A DNA stretch of 64,000 bases. It comes from Pempheris klunzingeri (lineage: Eukaryota > Chordata > Actinopteri > Acropomatiformes > Pempheridae). Below are positions 23,803 through 35,114 of this stretch, piece after piece. Each line of letters starts with the position of its first letter. Within the stretch, counting starts at the first letter, position 1. The position numbers and the translations under genes are program-made. The stretch is from positions 2,785,987 through 2,849,986 of the forward strand of contig NC_092013.1 in the NCBI RefSeq assembly GCF_042242105.1, written 5' to 3'. The notes beneath the pieces were generated by a model, which saw only the letters and a program-made list of their open reading frames with translations, ran no database searches and had not been told where the DNA came from.

Positions 23803-26800
23803 ATGAAAGCCAAGTAAGTACAGAGAGTTGTTTTATTAATTAACTAGGTTAAATTTAACTTTTAGAGTGTTTGCAGCCGAAAGCTTATTTTTATGCCAGC
23901 ATGATTCGCTAATGCTAACGCGACCTAGCTTACCACATGCTAACGTGTGCGGACAGTGTTGCTAGCTAACAGTTTTGCTAGTGGACAGTATAGCTAGTGG
24001 ACAGTGTAGCTAGTGGACAGTATTGCTAGTGGACAGTTTTGCTAGTGGACAGTGTAGCTAGTGGACAGTATTGCTAGTGGACAGTTTTGCTAGTGGACAG
24101 TGTAGCTAGTGGACAGTATTGCTAGTGGACAGTTTTGCTAGTGGACAGTATTGCTAGTGGACAGTTTTGCTAGTGGACAGTATTGCTAGTGGACAGTTTT
24201 GTTAGTGGACAGTATAGCTAGTGGACAGTATAGCTAGTGGACAGTTTTGTTAGTGGACAGTATAGCTAGTGGACAGTGTAGCTAGTGGACAGTATTGCTA
24301 GTGGACAGTTTTGCTAGTGGACAGTATTGCTAGTGGACAGTTTTGCTAGTGGACAGTATTGCTAGTGGACAGTTTTGCTAGTGGACAGTATTGCTAGTGG
24401 ACAGTTTTGCTAGTGGACAGTATTGCTAGTGGACAGTTTTGTTAGTGGACAGTATTGCTAGTGGACAGTATAGCTAGTGGACAGTTTTGTTAGTGGACAG
24501 TATAGCTAGTGGACAGTATTGCTAGTGGACAGTTTTGCTAGTGGACAGTATAGCTAGTGGACAGTATTGCTAGTGGACAGTTTTGCTAGTGGACAGTATT
24601 GCTAGTGGACAGTTTTGCTAGTGGACAGTATAGCTAGTGGACAGTATTGCTAGCTAACAGTCATGGCTGGTGTTTCAGCGTCGGTAACACCTGCTGCTAA
24701 TGTCGAGTAATGTGAGAAGAATCAAACTTTAATGTAACTACAGGTCATGAGGGTTACACACATTAGCTAGAAGCAGCTGAGTTGGAGTTGGATTTTTATT
24801 GTAATTAAAATAACGAATTAATCTCTTTGCATTTCTCTTGGTGCATTTAAACGCTTACTGTAACCTGTTGACATGCTGTACACTGGTAACAGAGTAGATA
24901 TAATGCTTATGGACTGCAGTGATGGTTGCAGTGATGGTAGATGTAATGCTTACAGGCTGCAGTGATAGTTGCAGTGATGGTAGATATAATGCTTACAGGC
25001 TGCAGTGATAGTTACAGTGATGGTTGCAGTGATGGTAGATATAATGCTTACAGGCTGCAGTGATAGTTACAGTGATGGTTGCAGTGATAGTAGATATAAT
25101 GCTTATGGACTGCAGTGATGGTTGCAGTGATGGTAGATATAATGCTTACAGGCTGCAGTGATAGTTACAGTGATGGTTGCAGTGATAGTAGATATAATGC
25201 TTATAGACTGCAGTGATAGTTGCAGTGATGATTGCAGTGATAGTAGATACAATGCTTATGGACTGCAGTGATGGTTGCAGTGATAGTTGCAGTGATAGTA
25301 GATATAATGCTTATAGACTGCAGTGATGGTTGCAGTGATAGTAGATATAATGCTTATGGACTGCAGTGATGGTTGCAGTGATAGTAGATATAATGCTTAT
25401 GGACTGCAGTGATGGTTGATATAATGCTTATAGACTGCAGTGATGGTTGCAGTGATAGTAGATATAATGCTTATAGACTGCAGTGATAGTTTCAGTGATA
25501 GTAGATATAATGCTTATGGACTGCAGTGATGGTTGATATAATGCCTATGGACTGCAGTGATGGTTGATATAATGCTTATGGACTGCAGTGATAGTTGCAG
25601 TGATACTAGTTATAATGCTTATGGACCGCAGTGAGAGAAGCTGCTGCTGCACCCTAATGCTGTGTTACCGGCGCTGGGGGCTAAATGAAGCGGTCAGATG
25701 CGCAGTGGTGGAAACTGACTTATTGAGACGTCTACAGGCTGCTGTACTGTAGTTTAGTTACAGTCACACATCTTTCTAAATCCAAGGAAGCACGGCTCCA
25801 TGTAAACATCTCTGCTCTGCTCAGATGTAACAGTGTTTTGTGTTTAACCTCCTGCAGACGGAGCGCACCATCCACCAGGAAGAGGACACGCTCACATCGT
25901 CTGAGGAAGCGACATGGTAAACACTTATCCAAGACCAGGACAGGTGTTAAACACCAAATGCAGGTAATGATGATGAGGTGGACTTTCAAATGTGATACAG
26001 TATTCATGCAAACAGAATACAATTGTATTAAATAGAATAGATTTCAGTTTTTTACTCTGATTTTCAGTGCGGTTTTGTACCCAGCCCTCAGGCGGTTTGT
26101 GATTTTGGTTTCCAGTGACATTATTGCATCGCTTTGTTTTCAATGAATTACACAATGTACAGTAAAGATTCTGATTTTGAATATTTAGTTCATTGGAATT
26201 CAATGTGATTGAAGTGTTCCCTTCCCAGTTTATTGATTCACATATGAAACTTGTAAAATAGTTATAGGTGCAAGTATCAGTGCACTGATTGCAGTGATGC
26301 ATATAAAAATTGTACCAGTATTATTTACTAGCGTATTAGCAGTGTAGCTTTGATAAATTAGAAAGATTGATGGCAGTGTAGTTTATTCAGGCTTCAGGGT
26401 AAATGAGTTGGTCCTTTGGATGTGTTGATGGTGAGTTTAGTGCGTCCTTTTGTATTTTAATATGTCAGCGGTAGCACACACATCTATGATAATACATCTG
26501 TCCTGTCTGGTGTACAGCCCACAGCAGCTCCACTGCAGGACAGAGAAACCCCATCACTGCCAGAGCTGCCATCTGAATCATGCACAACTCACCAGAGTTT
26601 GGTAAGTGATAAACAAGCAGAGATTTTAGCTTGTCATTGACAAACCTAGCTTCACTGCCATTATGTTACAAATGTGTATAAATCTTTTTTCTTAAATTCA
26701 GCATAAGTTGCTTTGTTGACCAGGAAAACTGATGGAAACACATGCACCCCAATATTATTGTAATGAAATAAATATAAAGTCACTACAGTACACCATTATT

Positions 26801-29800
26801 TAACATATTAAAATGTATTAAGCTACTGTCTCACAGTTGGCTCCTTAATTCACACTCAGTCTCTCTCTCACAAGCTTTTTGTCTCTGTGTGCATCACTTC
26901 TTCTCTTACTTTCACGCTTTGATGCAAGCTGACCAGTCAAACAATGAATCAGTTACAAAGGCCTGAGGGAGAGACTAATAACTGCTGATGCAGTTCTTAA
27001 CGTTGACTATATCCAATGTTGGTTTTTAGTGTTTCCATCCACATACTGTATATTATACACAACAGCACCATATGTTTAACTCTTTCTGACCTGCATGTCC
27101 TGGAGAAATGGTAATTCATGTGTCCTCTATGTTTTCCAGCCCTCAGGAAGTTTACTCCAAGAGGGGGAGACCTCATCATCACCACCAGAAGGGTCATCAA
27201 GCTTTCTTGCAGCTTCGAGTTTCGTAAGTGCCAAAAAAGCACTTTTAAAATGACAAGCCTCACAAGCAGACTGTTCTTAAACCAGGAGCAAACTGGGAAT
27301 CATTTGGTGTTGTAGGAAATGAATCCTCTTTGACAAATGCTCAGGAAGTTTTTTTCAGTATGTTACAGTGACTACTTCTTCTAGTACTTATATATATATA
27401 TATATATGTATATATATTCCCCCGTAGGTAATGAGCCTAGATGCCGACATCGACACCGATGCATGGAGTCTTGAAAGCCCACATGCTGATATTGACGACC
27501 CAGATGTCCCGCCCCTACAACGAACTGACAGCATATTTGTAAGTTTGTTTAATGAAAACTAGCAGGGCATTTAACTTTTAAAAGAGAAAATGGTTACAGA
27601 GAACAATTCTGTTAATTTTCTATATTTATGTCGCTTCTTGGAAACATCAAGTGTCAGCTTCAGGTTTTAAGGGGGTCTTACAGACTTGTGTTTTTCCGAG
27701 GTTCAGTTAGTAGAAGTGCACTGCTAATGCAGAGGGATCAGCACCTCCGCTAAAATTTTGTCTCTCCTCATTCTACAAAAACAGTTAGTGGTTAAGCAAC
27801 AGGTGAGTGAGCAGTAGGTGTACAGTGTAGGCACCAGTGTGTCAGTTAATAAATGGTGCCGCTTCTGTTTCCTTACTGCTGGAGAGCAGCCCTAGTAAAT
27901 GTGTAGAATAATGGAGTTACAGTTGTAACATTAATCTTTTCACTTATCTGCATGATGTGTGGAGTTTGCATGTTCTCCCCATGCTTGCGTGGCTTTTCTC
28001 CAGGCACTCTGGCTTCCTCCCACAAGCCAAAGACATGCACGTTAGGTTAACTGGTGACTCTAAATTGCCCGTAGGTATGGGTGACTGGTTGTCTGTCTCT
28101 ATATGTTGGCCTTGTGGTTGGCTGGCCACCAGTCCAGGGTGATTACGCCTCTTTCCTAAAGTCAGCTGGAATTGGCGACACTGATGGATAAGCGGTATAG
28201 AGGATGGATGGATATCTGCATGATATTACTGCCTACTTACACTACTCACAAAAAGTTAGGGATATTCGGCTTTCAGGTGAAATTTCAGGATGAACCACCA
28301 CCAATACATTTCCTGCTTCAGTTAGAACTGGTATTTAAACAGTCCTCCTCATCATGCTGTTCACATTCTGACATCATGAGACCAAGACGACACCTAACAA
28401 TTGATCAGCAGCACCTCAACACTGGAGGCTTCAAACAGGTCCTCAGATGAAGTGTAGTACAAAGTACAGTATTGCCTGTTGGGCTAAAGCCTGAAATCTT
28501 ATTTATCTGTTCCATAGAGCACAATTCTCAAATCTTAAGTACATGAGCCATACTTGGTCATGTGTTCTTCATAAACAAGTGCAGAGTAGTTTATTATATT
28601 TGACCAGATCATCTTTTGATATTGCTTTCAACAGATTACCCTGGCTATTACTGTGCACCTGTGTACTGTATGAACTTAGGCCTTCCTCCTGGTGCCAGCA
28701 GGCACAGGTCATGTGTGCACACCTCAGCCACTAAACTCCATCCTAGGGGAAACACAAGTCCATGTAAGATTTTCATACCTGTTAATATTTCTTGTAGATA
28801 ATTTAGCTACAATTGTCATTTTATATTTTATTTTCCAGCTTACCAAAGAATACCTGGATCAGATGTACAAGGTGCCAGATAATACAGAAGCCTCAGATAG
28901 CTGCATCCAAAGCACTGATGATGACTATATTCCATCCAAAGACTCCACAGATGAAAGCAGTTCAGATGGATCTGACAAACCTATGGGCAAGGTTCCATCT
29001 GTGAAACAGAAGGTGTCGAAGCCTTGTAGAGGAAAGACATTGGACAGTACTCCGAAAGATAATGATGACAGGAGAGGAAAGAGTGACAACACGGACACAA
29101 ACCTGGAAGGTGTGTCAGTGCTGAAGCTGCAGAAAAAGAAAGATGGTGGCAGACTTTACAATAAACCACATTATTGTCTGTACTGTCCCATACATTGCCT
29201 TAAAATGGCGAGGCACTTAGTACGCAGACACGGCGACGAAACGGCTGTAGCACAAGCAGTTGCCTTTCCTTTGAACTCAAAAGAGCGAAAATTGCATCTT
29301 GACCTTATTAGAAACAAAGGAGACCAGGCTCATAATAATGAGGTCCTAAAATCTGGTCGTGGAACGCTAATCCCAAAATACCAATCTGGAAAAACAGCGA
29401 AAGTAAGTGACTTTATGCACTGCATAAACTGCAAGGCTTTTCTTAAAAGAAAATCATTATGGAGGCACGTGTCCAGGTGCAGGCTCTCACAAAAATGCGA
29501 TACAAACAAGCCCGGCAGAAGTCGGATCCAGTCACTCTGTGCTTTTGCACAGCCAGCCCCAGATGGCGTTACCAATAAGGTTTGGGAGCTGATAAATGGT
29601 ATGCACCAAGATGACATTACAAACATCATCAAACAGCAGAAAAGTATTTTGAGATTTGGAGAATACATTTATGCAAAACATGGACATGACAAGACCAAAC
29701 ATGAGTACATTAGACAAAAGATGCGAGAAATGGGTAGACTAATTCAGCACGCGCAGAAAATGGGCAGACTGAAAAGGATTGAGGACTTCTATGTACCTTC

Positions 29801-32800
29801 CAACTTCAACTTTGTGATTGATGCTGTAAAGGGCGTGGCAGGCTTTGATGAGGAGAGAAATCTCTACAAAACTCCATCTTTGGCTCTGAAACTGGGCCAT
29901 AGTCTGAAGAAGATCGCTGATATTCTTGAGTGTGAAGCGCAGATGGCAGAGTCTGACAATGAAGAATTTCTCAAGAATCTGAAGAGGAGCCGGGGTCTTT
30001 ATGAGAAGAAGTGGGATGTGTGCGTGTCATCACGTGCCCTACAAACTCTAAAAGAGGGGAAGTGGAACACACCTCAACTCCTCCCTTTCACTGAGGATGT
30101 TAAGAGCATGCACACGTATCTTGACAAGTGCAGACAAGAATACCAAAGCAGGCTTAAAGATGATCCAAATAAGAAGAATTGGTCCAAGCTGGCCAATTTG
30201 ACTCTTTGTGAGGTGATACTGTTCAATCGCAGGAGAGAGGGTGAGGTGTCAAAGATGCCACTTAGTGCCTTCACTCTAAGAGACAGCTCAGAAGTGCATT
30301 CAGATTTGGCACTAGGACTTTCAGAGTTCGAGCAAAAGCTCTGCCAGCATTTTGAGCGCATTGAAATCAGGGGGAAAAGAGACAGGAAAGTTCCCATTCT
30401 TCTGACTCCAGACATGCTCTCCTCAATGCAAGTCTTGGTCACACATCGACGGGCCTGCGGTGTCCCTGATGAAAATCCCTTTTTTTTCTCCAGACCTGAA
30501 TCAGAAACACACTTAAGGGGATCAGATGCCATCAGACAGATTGCAAAGGAATGTGGGGCCAAGCATCCTGAAACTCTGTCCTCGACCAAGTTAAGAAAGC
30601 ACGTGTCCACACTGTCCACAGTGCTAAACCTAAGGGATAATGAGATGGACATACTTGCAAATTTCCTCGGCCATGACATCCGCGTCCATAGGCAGTACTA
30701 TAGACTACCTGAAGGAACGCTGCAGTTGGCTAAAGTGAGCAAAGTGCTGATTGCCCTAGAACAAGGCCGACTCTCAGACTTCAAGGGAATGAGCCTGGAC
30801 CAAATCCAAATTGATCCCAACGGTAAATTGAGTTTAAACAATATTGATCTACTCCAGAGGAAATGTTTTCCTGTCATATTTGGGATAACCCTGTTTTTCA
30901 GAGGAAGTGCCAGAAGCCAGGGACAGCGATCTCTCCGATGCAGGGGAGGACCTGTCTTTCTCTTCATCAGCAGGTGGGTTACAACTACTACAGTAGTTAT
31001 ACCTTCCAACACAATAGGCGAGTGTGAAGATTAACCACATGCCAATGCATTTACCATATTGTGTGTTTTTCTTGAAGGATCCTCAACATCCTCCTCGAAG
31101 AGAAGTCTACCATCCGCAGACGAGTTTGATGATGTCACACCCAGAGGTATACCACAGGGTAGAAACTACTCTCTCCATTCTTTCATTGTCTTTTATAAAC
31201 ACTGACTAATTTAAAAAGGGAATGATTTATTGTTATGTTAACAGGGTACTCAACACCCAAGAAAAAAAAAGAAACTGAGTCTGACAGTGATTGCCCTGCA
31301 ACAGGTATCTTTACATAATAAAATACCTCCTGCTATTTGAGTTACCTCTTTCAGTTTAGCAACCAAAAACAAATGCTGTTTCTTCCTATATTTTAACAGG
31401 ATCCTCAACATCCACAGGAAGAAATGAAATGGAGGAGTCTGACGGTGACGACCCTACACCAGGTATTTCACACAATAGATCGTTTTATTGTTATTTGACT
31501 TGCCTGCTTTTACAGGGATGAAATTAAAGAAATAATGTGATAGCATTTGAATATTTGACCAAATGTACGCCAACTACTTTTGAATAGAAATTCTGTTGAT
31601 TTATTTTGCAAAATTTAAGTTGGCAAAATTCAGTTAGAAAATAATGCCACTGTCATTATCTGAAAATATTATCAAAATGAGTACTACTACTGCACCAAGC
31701 TAATTTATAATTATTTCAGCCCACTGAAAAAAGAAATACAAATGCTGTGGAAAGACTTTATCCCACATGGATGTGCACTCGCACTCAAGCACAGTTAGGA
31801 TCTTAAATATGGAGTCCAGTCTACTGCTCACAGGTCACACAGCATACTGGTTTTAGAAAAGACTGGGTGGCAATGCAGTGGCTGGAGTATCTACAAAACT
31901 GCTGTGTTTCAGTTGCCATTTTCCCAATTGTTTTTCCTTTTTCGCTCGTCTTGGTATTACATAGTGACCTGCATTTTTTTAATTTTGTAAACTATTTATT
32001 CCTCAAATAGGACAGAGAGCTGAACCTACTGCCACAGGTGTTCCACAAACTGATGTCATGGCACTTGATGTTCATATCTCCTGTTTATCTGTCTTTATGT
32101 TTTTCTCACAGAACAGAAAAACGGGCAGTATTAAAACAAAGTCTGATTTTAGTTTTCTAGCCCTAATACGATGATTTTATTTCAAAGCCGCAGAAATACT
32201 TCAACTATCTGAGAGACAGCTGAGTAAATTGTTACTTGTCTTTTGATCTGCTCAACATTTACTATTTTAACAGGATTGTTAACTCTAAAGAGAAGACCGG
32301 AAACTGCTGAGTCTGACAGTAGTGACCTTAAAGCAGGTATTTCACACTAAATGACCCCCCCCTCTATTTTACTCACCTGCTTTTATCAGTGTAATGTGTA
32401 ATGAGGGCTTGTACATTCTAGCCTGATTGAAATGGCCTCTACCAGTGGCTCCAGTTAGTCACTGGGAGCAGAGAGCCTCAGTGACAAGTGCTGTCTCTCA
32501 GAGACTAAAAACCTGATTTCACCTGCATCTCAGAAGTCCAATTTCTTGATCAATATGTATCAAGACCAAGATGTTACTTCCATGTTTCTAAATACTGATT
32601 CTCTTGTCTCTTTCTTAGAATCGTCAAAGAGGAGACATTGGTCATCTGCAGAGGTCTGTGCTGTGGAAAAGACACTAATGACCTTCATACAATCTGGTAA
32701 AGTACCAGGAAAGTCAGATTGTGTTCGCTGTATCGAGGCTTCACCGGGAGCACTGAGAGGAAGAACTTGGACAGCGGTAAAGTTTTATGTTAAAAATCGC

Positions 32801-32842
32801 ATCACTGCCTTTCAGCGTGAAAGTGCAAGAAGATATTACTGA
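23803..32842 (+). CDS. Tyrosine-recombinase-like (Crypton-type) protein with zinc knuckles and SANT-like domain, intact 13-exon gene
   Basis: Exons: 23803-23813, 25858-25963, 26518-26601, 27140-27223, 27428-27538, 28839-30822, 30902-30973, 31078-31146, 31245-31304, 31400-31462, 32011-32037, 32274-32336, 32619-32842. All borders are GT/AG and phases agree: 985 aa and no stops. Residues 1-240 are basic, then Ser/acid-rich. C245-C248-H258-H263 and C327-C330-H342-C346 look like zinc knuckles. Residues about 350-780 resemble a phage-integrase fold: LFNRRREGEVSKM (R598, box A), STKLRKHVS (R718, with T715 where HxxR has His), LGH (H744) and Y752/Y753 in HRQYY. Residues 794-912 are acidic repeats from small phase-1 exons. 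Residues 918-985 form a Myb/SANT-like domain (KRRHWSSAEVCAVEKTL, ending ARRYY). Crypton-derived genes with related integrase domains exist in vertebrates. Whether this one is domesticated or mobile is unknown. Confidence 0.8.
23950..24662. repeat. Minisatellite of 16-bp units
   Basis: About 43 copies of GCTAGTGGACAGTATT and variants ending TTTT, TATA or TGTA, in intron 1 of the recombinase-like gene. GCTAGCTAACAG stands at both borders (about 23961 and 24649), so it may be the ancestral unit. Confidence 0.97.
24900..25633. repeat. Complex minisatellite of GCAGTGAT and AGATATAATGCTTA blocks
   Basis: Two nested periods: a 12-bp word (GCAGTGATGGTT or GCAGTGATAGTT) repeated one to four times, then TAGATATAATGCTTATGGACT. 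Block length varies from about 31 to 67 bp. It lies in intron 1 of the recombinase-like gene, 240 bp after the 16-bp array. Confidence 0.95.
27385..27418. repeat. (TA)n microsatellite
   Basis: TATATATATATA run interrupted by one G, immediately upstream of the acceptor of exon 5 of the recombinase-like gene. Confidence 0.9.
27935..28215 (+). repeat. Teleost LINE/SINE 3' tail repeat with GGATGGATGGAT end
   Basis: Contains the widespread fish phrases TTTGCATGTTCTCCCCATG, TGACTCTAAATTGCCCGTAG, GGTTGTCTGTCTCTATATG and GGATAAGCGGTATAGAGG, closing with (GGAT)n. It lies in intron 5 of the recombinase-like gene. A shorter relative is at 61975-62110. Confidence 0.8.
28240..28445 (+). mobile_element. 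Truncated Tc1/mariner-type element (same family as 6751-7454)
   Basis: Begins after TA with CACTACTCACAAAAAGTTAG and shares about 200 bp with the element in traip, including the remnant frame MRPRRHLTIDQQHLNTGGFK. It stops at about 28445 with no second inverted end. It follows the (GGAT)n tail of the preceding repeat by about 25 bp. Confidence 0.85.
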
Positions 32843-33139
32843 CAAAGACACACACAATGCCCACGTTTGGGTTGTTCTGTTAAAACTCTATCTGACAGCC
32901 AGTTGGCTGTGAATTATGAGATGTTGTGAGTACCTACGTGCTGGAGAATGTAGTGTTCAATTTTAAAATGGATTTATTTTCTATATGTATTCATGTTGCA
33001 GAAACAAAACAATACCAGCCAGTTGGCTGTGAATTATGTGAGTACCTGAGATGCTGTGAGTATCTACCTTCTGGAGAATATAGCATTCAGTCTCAGCATG
33101 TATTTATCCACACTATGGATATGTTGCAGAAACAATAAA
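32843..33139 (+). terminator. 3' UTR of the recombinase-like gene with tandem duplication and poly(A) signal
   Basis: A 121-bp direct duplication is seen: CCAGTTGGCTGTGAATTATG starts near 32898 and again near 33019, each followed by TGTGAGTA-CTAC and GTTGCAGAAACAA. An AATAAA at 33134-33139 in the second copy is the likely polyadenylation signal. Confidence 0.6.
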
Positions 33140-33759
33140 AAACAAAAGGGAAATCGGCAGTGGTTGATTGTGTGCTCTGTAGATGGATGCTGGGCTGGAG
33201 GTAACATCTTTAATACTGAACCCATTGGAGTGTTCAGGCGGAGCAGCAAGCATGATTTATGAAAGGGGCCATCATGTTTATTAACTGTTTAATCAAACAT
33301 TTGCACAAAAATTATATTTTAGAGTGAGAATCTGACCTGTTTCTTTAGAAAAATCTGTCATCTGACAGTCTGGACTATCAGATTCAGTGTTCATGTAATC
33401 TGACAAAGGTTTCAATCCTACAGCAGTTGGATTAAATGCCTGTCATGGATTTTGTAGTGCTAACAGTGCAGTTTAGTGCATGTGGAAAGATGTCACATGA
33501 TTGGTCCCCAGGAGGTGACAAGATTGAGGTTTGATGAGACTGGTCCCCAAGGGGAGCAAAAATCAGGTTTTCAATTTTTTAAAGAGTTTCTTATATTTCA
33601 AGTGATTTTTGTGTTTACATGAATTTTTAATGATTTTAGCAGTTAAAACTATGTCTGTAGACCCTTCAGAAAGGGTGGTTCCCACTAGGCTGCTCCCTGT
33701 CAGGGGGTCCCACGAGGTAGTAAAAACGGGTAAGTGTGTGTGTGTGTGTGTGTTGGGGG
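33140..33759. other. Intergenic spacer
   Basis: No coding region is seen between the recombinase-like gene and mst1r. GGTCCCCA words at about 33505 and 33542 link it to the repeat at 17.9 kb. A short (GT)n lies at 33735-33753. Confidence 0.55.
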
Positions 33760-33950
33760 GAGGAGCGACTCACTCTGGGGGCTGATCTTCAGTCCGACAC
33801 CGACTCAGCGGACACAGAGCTCCGGGACCTGCGGCTGTTAAACTTTCAGAGGCAGAGAGAGATCACCGGAGATCTAACAGTGGGATCCTGAATCTGGCCG
33901 AGGAGAGATCGACCTTCCCCTGGCAGGCTGACGGGGTCTAACCTGTACAG
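33760..33950 (+). promoter_or_regulatory. mst1r: Probable non-coding first exon of mst1r
   Basis: A purine-rich, CpG-containing stretch ends in a consensus donor (CTGTACAG/gtaagctt) at 33951. MET-family genes carry a non-coding exon 1 followed by a long first intron, and the coding exon begins at an acceptor (ttccatcag at 37433). The left limit is a guess. Confidence 0.5.
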
Positions 33951-33962
33951 GTAAGCTTCTCC

Positions 33963-33966
<4 letters not shown>

Positions 33967-33994
<28 letters not shown>
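33967..33994. repeat. (CA)n microsatellite
   Basis: Short CA run just inside mst1r intron 1. Confidence 0.9.
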
Positions 33995-33997
<3 letters not shown>

Positions 33998-34166
33998 TGC
34001 AGGTACCAGTCGTGTTATTGAGAGCATCTGTGGGAGCTTTAACACATGCAGCCATCAGACTGGAGGAAGAACAGCACGTTAACACAGAATCAAACGTATT
34101 TAAACGTATTTCGTATTTCGTATGATTATACATGTGTATTATAACATCTAGAATGAAAGGTCCTCT

Positions 34167-34176
34167 CAGGTCAGGA

Positions 34177-34208
<32 letters not shown>

Positions 34209-34315
34209 GAGCGCCAATTCACAACAGTGTTGTCTCAAGATGCTTTCCATAAAGAGCAGGTCCAGACCAAACTCTTTAATTAAGAGAGAGACCCAACATG
34301 GAATCAGGAATTCAA
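34167..34315. repeat. Dispersed repeat with (ATCA)n end
   Basis: Begins with five or six ATCA units, then CTTTATTTATAGAGCGCCAA, GTCTCAAGATGCTTTCC and GAGAGAGACCCAACATGG. This series is common in teleost genomes. Probably a non-LTR retroposon tail in reverse orientation; the exact family is not determined. Confidence 0.65.
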
Positions 34316-35114
34316 CATTAAGGATTGAAGAATTCCCACATGAGCAGCATCAGATATTATTAATAACCATTTTGGCTGTGGACTGAAGCCAGAACGCACA
34401 GGCAAGTTTTCACCAGCAGGAGAAGAACCAGGAGCATGAACATGTGGATAAGACGATATAAGATGAGGCGAAAAGTGAAACATCTTTGTGTGAATTCAGG
34501 CGTCTCGTAATAGAACAAAAGCAGACCTGTTGTCTCCACATGCAGGTGGGTCCTGGTGGTTTCTGTGCTGGTTTGGGATGCATTTCCTGCCACTGAATCA
34601 ATACAAGGGGTCCTTAGGGTACAATATGTTTTGACCACTGATTGTGGGCACAGCAGATTGCCTTTTCCCATCCCTGTGGATCTGGATCTATGCGGTGAAT
34701 AATGAAAGAGAGCCACTCTTTCATACTCTAATTAACCGCCAGCCAGCAAAGCGCCTGTGAGAAAGCCACTGATCCAATAAAGCTGTTGCACACTGCAGCC
34801 AATGCAACATCTGCAGCCCTCTAGTCTCACAGGTCTTTGTTGTAAGTGAATCATGCCAGAAATGTGTATATTGAGACAGTTTGATTGTCCTCATCCATAG
34901 TCAGTGTATTACCTGCAGTAGGTGGTGGTCAGCACAACCCAGTCTGGAGAAACAGGCAGGAGCCCCAACACAGACATGAAGCGACATACTGGTGTGGATG
35001 GGAGCTGCAGGAAAACGCATTTTAGCCTAAAAAGACCTAAAACGAGCAACAGCAGTTTAAGTGTACGCTGTATTTAGAATGTTTTTACTGCTCTACGTTG
35101 CTGTCCGAAAGCTG

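Noticed and set aside
29330..30679. Open frames of 112 and 201 codons on the - strand
   Set aside because: Antisense shadows of the large recombinase-like exon.
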